From an uncultured Porphyromonadaceae bacterium (GTDB taxonomy: Bacteria; Bacteroidota; Bacteroidia; Bacteroidales; Muribaculaceae): a DNA stretch of 10,525 bases. Positions 6,777-10,525 of the stretch are shown here, piece by piece (the first letter of the stretch is position 1; each line of letters begins with the position of its first letter). The DNA lies in contig CAMWIF010000059.1 in the NCBI GenBank assembly GCA_947174225.1, positions 1-10,525 on the forward strand. Reading direction: 5' to 3'. The translations under genes were made by a program, and so were the position numbers. The notes beneath the pieces were generated by a model. That model had not been told where the DNA came from and made no database searches. It saw only the letters and a program-made list of their open reading frames with translations.

Positions 6777-7967
6777 ATGAGAAAGATTATTTTCGTTATG
6801 GCATTGCTGCTCAACGTATTGATGTGCAATGCCCAGCAAGCTCTGTGGGGTTTCTCACAGATTGTATCACCGGAGGTGCATCCGGACAACACCGTGACCT
6901 TCAGATTTCAGGCTCCTAATGCACAGAGCGTACAGGTGACGGGTGATTTCCTTCCTCCTCAGTCTGTGGATACCCCTTACGGGAAGTTTGACGCTCCGGG
7001 GACAGCAGATCTTGTAAAGAATGCCGAGGGAATTTGGGAATTTACCACCAATGCTCTTTCTCCTGAGCTTTATTCATATTCTTTCATCGTTGACGGGCTG
7101 AAAATGCCGGATCCCTCCAATGTGTTCCAGATTCGTGACACTGCCACAATCACCAATGTATTCTTGATTGGCGGGGATTACGCTGACTATTACAAGGTAA
7201 GCGATGTGCCTCACGGCACAGTGTCAAAGGTGTGGTATGACAGCCCGACTCTTGGCACTGACCGCAGAATGACCGTCTATACGCCGGCAGGATATGAGAA
7301 GGGTGACAAGCGCTATCCCGTGTTCTATCTGCTTCACGGTATGGGTGGCGACGAGAATGCCTGGTCGGAGTTAGGACGTGCCAGCCAGATACTCGACAAT
7401 ATGATTGCCAAGGGTGAGATAGAGCCTATGATTGTGGTTATGACCAATGGCAATGTTGATATGGAGGGTGCACCCGGTGAGACCAGTCTCGGATTCAAGC
7501 AACCCACTACCCAGCTTTCCAAGACAATGGAGGGTAGCTTTGAGAAACATTTCCCCGATGTGGTGAATTACATTGACACCAACTACCGCACCATAGCCGA
7601 TAAGGAGCACCGTGCGATAGCCGGTCTTTCGATGGGCGGTTTCCACTCGCTTCACATTTCAAAGGAATATCCTGATATGTTTGACTACGTAGGTCTTTTC
7701 TCGGCAGCTATACTTCCCCATGACGGCATCACCTCTCCGATCTATGACAATATGGATGGCAAGTTGGCGAAACAGTTTGCTGACGCGCCTCAGCTTTATT
7801 GGATAGCTATCGGTGATAAGGATTTCCTCTATGATGCCAATAAGGAGTATCGTAAGATGCTTGATGAGAAGGGATACAAGTATACATACCGCGAGAGTCC
7901 CGACGGTCATATCTGGAAAAACTGGCGTATCTATCTTACAGAGTTCCTGCCCCAGCTTTTCAAATAA
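6777..7967 (+). CDS. Secreted CE1-like esterase with N-terminal immunoglobulin-like (E-set) domain
   Basis: This 396-residue enzyme is an alpha/beta hydrolase of the putative-esterase type (PF00756, related to carbohydrate esterase family 1). It would remove acyl groups such as acetyl or feruloyl from plant-type oligosaccharides; the actual ester is unknown. A signal peptide ends at Cys-Asn-Ala (17-19). An E-set/CBM48-like beta-sandwich spans about 25-130, with TFRFQAPNAQSVQVTGDF (41-58). The catalytic domain (about 145-396) has the oxyanion segment LLHGMGGDENAW (185-196), the nucleophile motif GLSMGG with Ser285, the acid candidate Asp349 in IGDKDFLYD, and His378 in DGHIWKNW. I chose the ATG at 6777 because it starts a proper signal peptide. 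The in-frame ATG at 6717 lies inside the hairpin arm and would put 20 polar residues in front of it. It sits between two GH3 genes and is probably co-transcribed with the second. Confidence 0.88.
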   Translation: MRKIIFVMALLLNVLMCNAQQALWGFSQIVSPEVHPDNTVTFRFQAPNAQSVQVTGDFLPPQSVDTPYGKFDAPGTADLVKNAEGIWEFTTNALSPELYSYSFIVDGLKMPDPSNVFQIRDTATITNVFLIGGDYADYYKVSDVPHGTVSKVWYDSPTLGTDRRMTVYTPAGYEKGDKRYPVFYLLHGMGGDENAWSELGRASQILDNMIAKGEIEPMIVVMTNGNVDMEGAPGETSLGFKQPTTQLSKTMEGSFEKHFPDVVNYIDTNYRTIADKEHRAIAGLSMGGFHSLHISKEYPDMFDYVGLFSAAILPHDGITSPIYDNMDGKLAKQFADAPQLYWIAIGDKDFLYDANKEYRKMLDEKGYKYTYRESPDGHIWKNWRIYLTEFLPQLFK

Positions 7968-8017
7968 TCTAATTTAACAAACATCCAAGTTGATATTACT
8001 CAACCACTAACAACACA

Positions 8018-8026
8018 ATGAAGTGA
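8018..8026 (+). promoter_or_regulatory. Two-codon ORF (ATG AAG TGA) overlapping the GTG start of the second GH3 gene
   Basis: ATG at 8018-8020 is followed at once by AAG and TGA, and the TGA (8024-8026) overlaps the GTG start at 8023-8025. The run ATGAA-GTGAA looks like a five-base near-duplication that pushed an ancestral ATG out of frame. Ribosomes starting at the ATG would terminate on top of the GTG and could reinitiate there. Confidence 0.45.
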
Positions 8027-10362
8027 AAAAACTCATAGGCTTATCAATAATGGCATTGGCTATAGCATCTTGCGGCACCAAGGCACCTCAGTTGCGCCCT
8101 GACAACATTGACGAGGTGATTGCTGCTATGACCCCTGAAGAGAAGGTGAAACTTGTAATCGGCACAGGTATGAAGGGATTTTCGGGCGACAGCGCGGTAG
8201 TTGGCGCTACGAAGGGAAAGGTGCCCGGAGCCGCCGGAACCACTTATCCTATACCGCGTCTTGGTATACCCTCGGTGGTGCTTGCCGACGGTCCTGCCGG
8301 ATTACGTATTGACCCTACTCGTCCGGATGATTCGGAAACCTACTACTGTACCCACTTCCCGATCGGAACACTCTTGGCTTGTACTTGGGACACTACTTTG
8401 GTGGCTAAGGTAGGTAAGGCTATCGGTGAGGAGGTGCTTGAGTATGGTGCTGACGTGCTTCTTGCCCCCGCGTTGAACACACACCGTAACCCTCTTTGCG
8501 GACGAAACTTTGAGTATTATTCGGAAGACCCTGTTGTGAGTGGCAACATAGCTGCTGCATACGTGCAGGGGGTGCAGTCGAACGATGTGGGCACGAGTGT
8601 GAAGCATTTCGCTGTCAACAGTCAGGAGACCAACCGTATGGCTAACGACGCGAGAGTGTCGGAGCGTGCTTTACGTGAGTTGTACCTTAAAGGTTTCGAG
8701 ATAGCTGTGAAGGAGAGTGACCCGTGGACAGTGATGTCATCATATAACTTCGTGAACGGTGACTATACTTCCGAGTCACCCGAACTGCTTACCACCGTAT
8801 TGCGCGACGAATGGGGCTATGACGGTATGGTTATGACCGACTGGTTTGGCGGCAAGGATGGCGTTAAGCAGATGATAGCCGGCAATGATATGCTCCAGCC
8901 GGGTACCGACAGACAGTATGAGCAGATTATGAAGGGTCTTGAGGATGGCACACTCGATGAGAAGGTGCTCGACCGCAATGTGAAGCGCATACTTGAGATG
9001 ATTGTCAAGACTCCCTCTTACAAGGGCTACAAGTATTCCAATAAGCCGGATTTGAAGGCTCACGCCGAAATCACTCGCCAGAGTGCGACTGAGGGTATGG
9101 TGCTTCTTAAAAACAACGCCAACACTCTGCCGTTGGCGAAGGATATTAAGAATGTGGCTGTGTATGGCAACGGTTCTTATGATTTCATAGCCGGTGGTAC
9201 AGGTTCGGGCAATGTGAACAGAGCTTATACTGTGTCGCTTCTCGACGGTCTTGACAACGCCGGTTATAAGACCGATAAGAAATTAGAGGAGGCTTACCGT
9301 GCTTATCTCAAGAACTATTATGAGAATCTTCCTAAGAGCGATGATCCTTTCAGTGCTTTCCTTCCCGCTCCGCTTCCGGATGAGATGGCGATAGATGCGA
9401 AGGAGATAGCGCGTCAGGCTGAGGAATTGGATATGGCGTTGATCACTATCGGTCGTCAGTCTGGTGAGTTCCTTGATCGCACATCTTCCGATTTCTCACT
9501 CTCGCCAGCGAATAAGAAGCTGATTGATGATGTCACCAAGGCATTCCACGCCAAAGGTAAGAAGGTGGTTGTGATTATGAATGTCGGCGGTGTCATTGAG
9601 ACAGCTTCTTGGAAAGATAAGCCGGATGCCATTCTCTGTGCTTGGCAAGGTGGCCAGGAGGGTGGCAACAGTGTTGCCGACGTACTTACAGGCAAGGCAT
9701 ACCCGAGCGGTAAGCTTACAATGACCTTCCCCAAGAATTTCCGCGACCACGCATCGTCAGCTAACTTCCCGATTGACACCAAGGCTAATATGGACATCAC
9801 CAACAATCAGGCTCGTGCCGATTCTGCTAAGGTTAAGAACGTGGACTACACCAACTATGAGGAGGATATTTATGTAGGCTACCGTTATTTCGATACATTC
9901 GGCAAGGATGTTTCTTATCCGTTTGGCTATGGTCTGTCATACACCGAGTTTGAGTATGGTCAGCCTACGGTAGAGAAGGTTGGCGACAAGTATGTTGTCA
10001 AGGTTGATGTGAAGAATGTCGGCTCGATGCCAGGTAAGGAGGTTGTTCAGCTTTATGTCACAGCTCCCGATGCGAAGACTGCCAATAAGCCGGAGAAGGA
10101 GTTGAAGGCGTTTGCCAAGACCGGTGAATTGGCACCCGGTGCCACACAGAATGTAGTTCTTCAGTTTAATGCTGAGGATTTGGCTTCGTTTGATGCCGAT
10201 AACTCAAAATGGGTGGTTACTCCCGGAGAATATGCTTTCTTGGTTGGTTCTTCCTCACGCGACATCCGTAAGAGTGTGGGCGTACAGGCTGAAGGCTCTG
10301 AGAGAAGTGTAAATAAGGTGCTTTCACCCAAGGAGCCGCTGAATCTCTTAAAGAGAAAGTGA
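8023..10362 (+). CDS. Glycoside hydrolase family 3 lipoprotein, second subfamily, probable beta-glucosidase or related exo-enzyme
   Basis: This 779-residue GH3 enzyme differs strongly from the one at 4326, despite equal length. The GTG start gives MKKLIG and a clear lipobox IASC with Cys17. The ATG at 8050 would lose the charged n-region, so GTG is preferred, although GTG starts are uncommon in Bacteroidota. The barrel domain (about 25-330) has LADGPAGLR (87-95), NPLCGRNFEYYSEDP (156-170), KHF (194-196) and the nucleophile motif MTDWFGG with Asp273. The second domain (about 350-570) carries SGEFLDR, where Glu482 is the probable acid/base. Between its early strands is a Pro/Asp-rich stretch at about 435-455 that may be a loop near the active site. 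YPFGYGLSYTEF (632-643) precedes a fibronectin-III-like domain (about 650-745). The gap after the esterase is only 55 bases with no terminator, so the two genes are probably co-transcribed. Specificity (glucosidase, xylosidase or other) cannot be read from the sequence. Confidence 0.9.
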   Translation: MKKLIGLSIMALAIASCGTKAPQLRPDNIDEVIAAMTPEEKVKLVIGTGMKGFSGDSAVVGATKGKVPGAAGTTYPIPRLGIPSVVLADGPAGLRIDPTRPDDSETYYCTHFPIGTLLACTWDTTLVAKVGKAIGEEVLEYGADVLLAPALNTHRNPLCGRNFEYYSEDPVVSGNIAAAYVQGVQSNDVGTSVKHFAVNSQETNRMANDARVSERALRELYLKGFEIAVKESDPWTVMSSYNFVNGDYTSESPELLTTVLRDEWGYDGMVMTDWFGGKDGVKQMIAGNDMLQPGTDRQYEQIMKGLEDGTLDEKVLDRNVKRILEMIVKTPSYKGYKYSNKPDLKAHAEITRQSATEGMVLLKNNANTLPLAKDIKNVAVYGNGSYDFIAGGTGSGNVNRAYTVSLLDGLDNAGYKTDKKLEEAYRAYLKNYYENLPKSDDPFSAFLPAPLPDEMAIDAKEIARQAEELDMALITIGRQSGEFLDRTSSDFSLSPANKKLIDDVTKAFHAKGKKVVVIMNVGGVIETASWKDKPDAILCAWQGGQEGGNSVADVLTGKAYPSGKLTMTFPKNFRDHASSANFPIDTKANMDITNNQARADSAKVKNVDYTNYEEDIYVGYRYFDTFGKDVSYPFGYGLSYTEFEYGQPTVEKVGDKYVVKVDVKNVGSMPGKEVVQLYVTAPDAKTANKPEKELKAFAKTGELAPGATQNVVLQFNAEDLASFDADNSKWVVTPGEYAFLVGSSSRDIRKSVGVQAEGSERSVNKVLSPKEPLNLLKRK

Positions 10363-10433
10363 TTTCTTCCGGAGAGCCGCTGAATCTTTTGATTTTCCGG
10401 AGAGTTTCTAAAGCTTTTGAAGAGAAAGTGATT
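10333..10433. repeat. Scrambled short direct repeats across the 3' end of the second GH3 gene
   Basis: Three motifs each occur twice: GAGCCGCTGAATCT (10333-10346 and 10374-10387), AAGAGAAAGTGATT (10351-10364 and 10420-10433) and TTCCGGAGAG (10367-10376 and 10395-10404). Spacings are 41, 69 and 28 bases, so this is not one clean tandem copy. The first copies encode the last residues (EPLNLLKRK) and the stop. The two TTCCGGAGAG copies could also pair as a stem with wobble pairs, but no good T-tract follows, so I do not call a terminator. Confidence 0.7.
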
Positions 10434-10472
10434 AATTTAGAATATACGGACTGGATTAGGACAGAAAAAGGA

Positions 10473-10501
10473 TTGTTTTTAGATCTGTTCAAATAGGTTT
10501 G
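10473..10501 (+). promoter_or_regulatory. Possible promoter for a gene beyond the right edge
   Basis: TAGGTTTG (10494-10501) matches the -7 consensus TAnnTTTG exactly, and TTG (10473-10475) lies 18 bases upstream as a partial -33 element. It would start transcription near 10507. An ATG at 10509 begins an open frame, but only a few codons are visible, so no gene is called. The rest of 10363-10525 holds only the repeats described above. Confidence 0.35.
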
Positions 10502-10525
10502 TTAGGGTATGACGGCGTTTGCTGT

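Noticed and set aside
4326..10362. The two 779-residue GH3 genes as a recent gene duplication
   Set aside because: Equal length is a coincidence. Motifs differ (GENSYCET versus SGEFLDR, VTDWAD versus MTDWFGG) and domain spacing differs, so they belong to different GH3 subgroups.
8018..10362. The second GH3 gene as a frameshifted pseudogene because its upstream ATG is out of frame
   Set aside because: The GTG start at 8023 restores a complete lipoprotein signal and an intact frame with all catalytic motifs.
10367..10404. A terminator formed by the two TTCCGGAGAG copies
   Set aside because: The stem needs several G-U pairs, the loop is long and no proper T-tract follows.

Overview
The window looks like part of a polysaccharide utilization locus (PUL) from a member of the Bacteroidales. 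The evidence is a SusC-type TonB-dependent transporter, a DUF6377-type membrane regulator, two exported GH3 glycosidases and a CE1-like esterase. The start sites are A/T-rich and lack Shine-Dalgarno sequences, and the promoters carry TAnnTTTG-like -7 elements, as is usual in Bacteroidota. Base composition looks balanced, which would suit a gut lineage such as Muribaculaceae or Prevotellaceae, but the family-level assignment is a guess.

Layout. On the minus strand, 1-2096 is the N-terminal 698 codons of a SusC/RagA transporter that runs off the left edge; a SusD partner would be expected beyond it. Its leader and promoter lie in 2097-2277, followed by a strong terminator (2278-2309) that ends the upstream minus-strand gene. 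That gene (2334-3989) encodes a membrane regulator with a helical periplasmic part, one membrane span, a coiled coil and a C-terminal helix-turn-helix. A 336-base divergent intergenic region (3990-4325) separates it from the plus-strand enzymes: a GH3 lipoprotein resembling Bacteroides beta-glucosidases (4326-6665), a secreted CE1-like esterase (6777-7967) and a second, distantly related GH3 lipoprotein (8023-10362). The last 163 bases hold a patch of scrambled short direct repeats and a possible promoter for a gene to the right.

How it works together (inference). SusC, with its missing partner, would import oligosaccharides into the periplasm. The esterase would remove ester side groups and the two GH3 enzymes would release terminal sugars. 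The regulator would sense a sugar or cell-envelope signal in the periplasm and act on DNA through its C-terminal domain. No endo-acting glycanase is in view, so the substrate cannot be named; a beta-linked glucan or hemicellulose is the most natural guess.

The least expected signals are regulatory. The susC and enzyme-operon promoters share TTTACT/AGTAAA clusters and lack a visible -33 element, whereas the regulator promoter has both elements. There are palindromes at two predicted start sites, a perfect 14-bp hairpin inside the enzyme operon, and a two-codon ORF overlapping the GTG start of the last enzyme. I see no clearly new class of system; the poorly characterized DUF6377-type regulator and its possible operators are the best leads.
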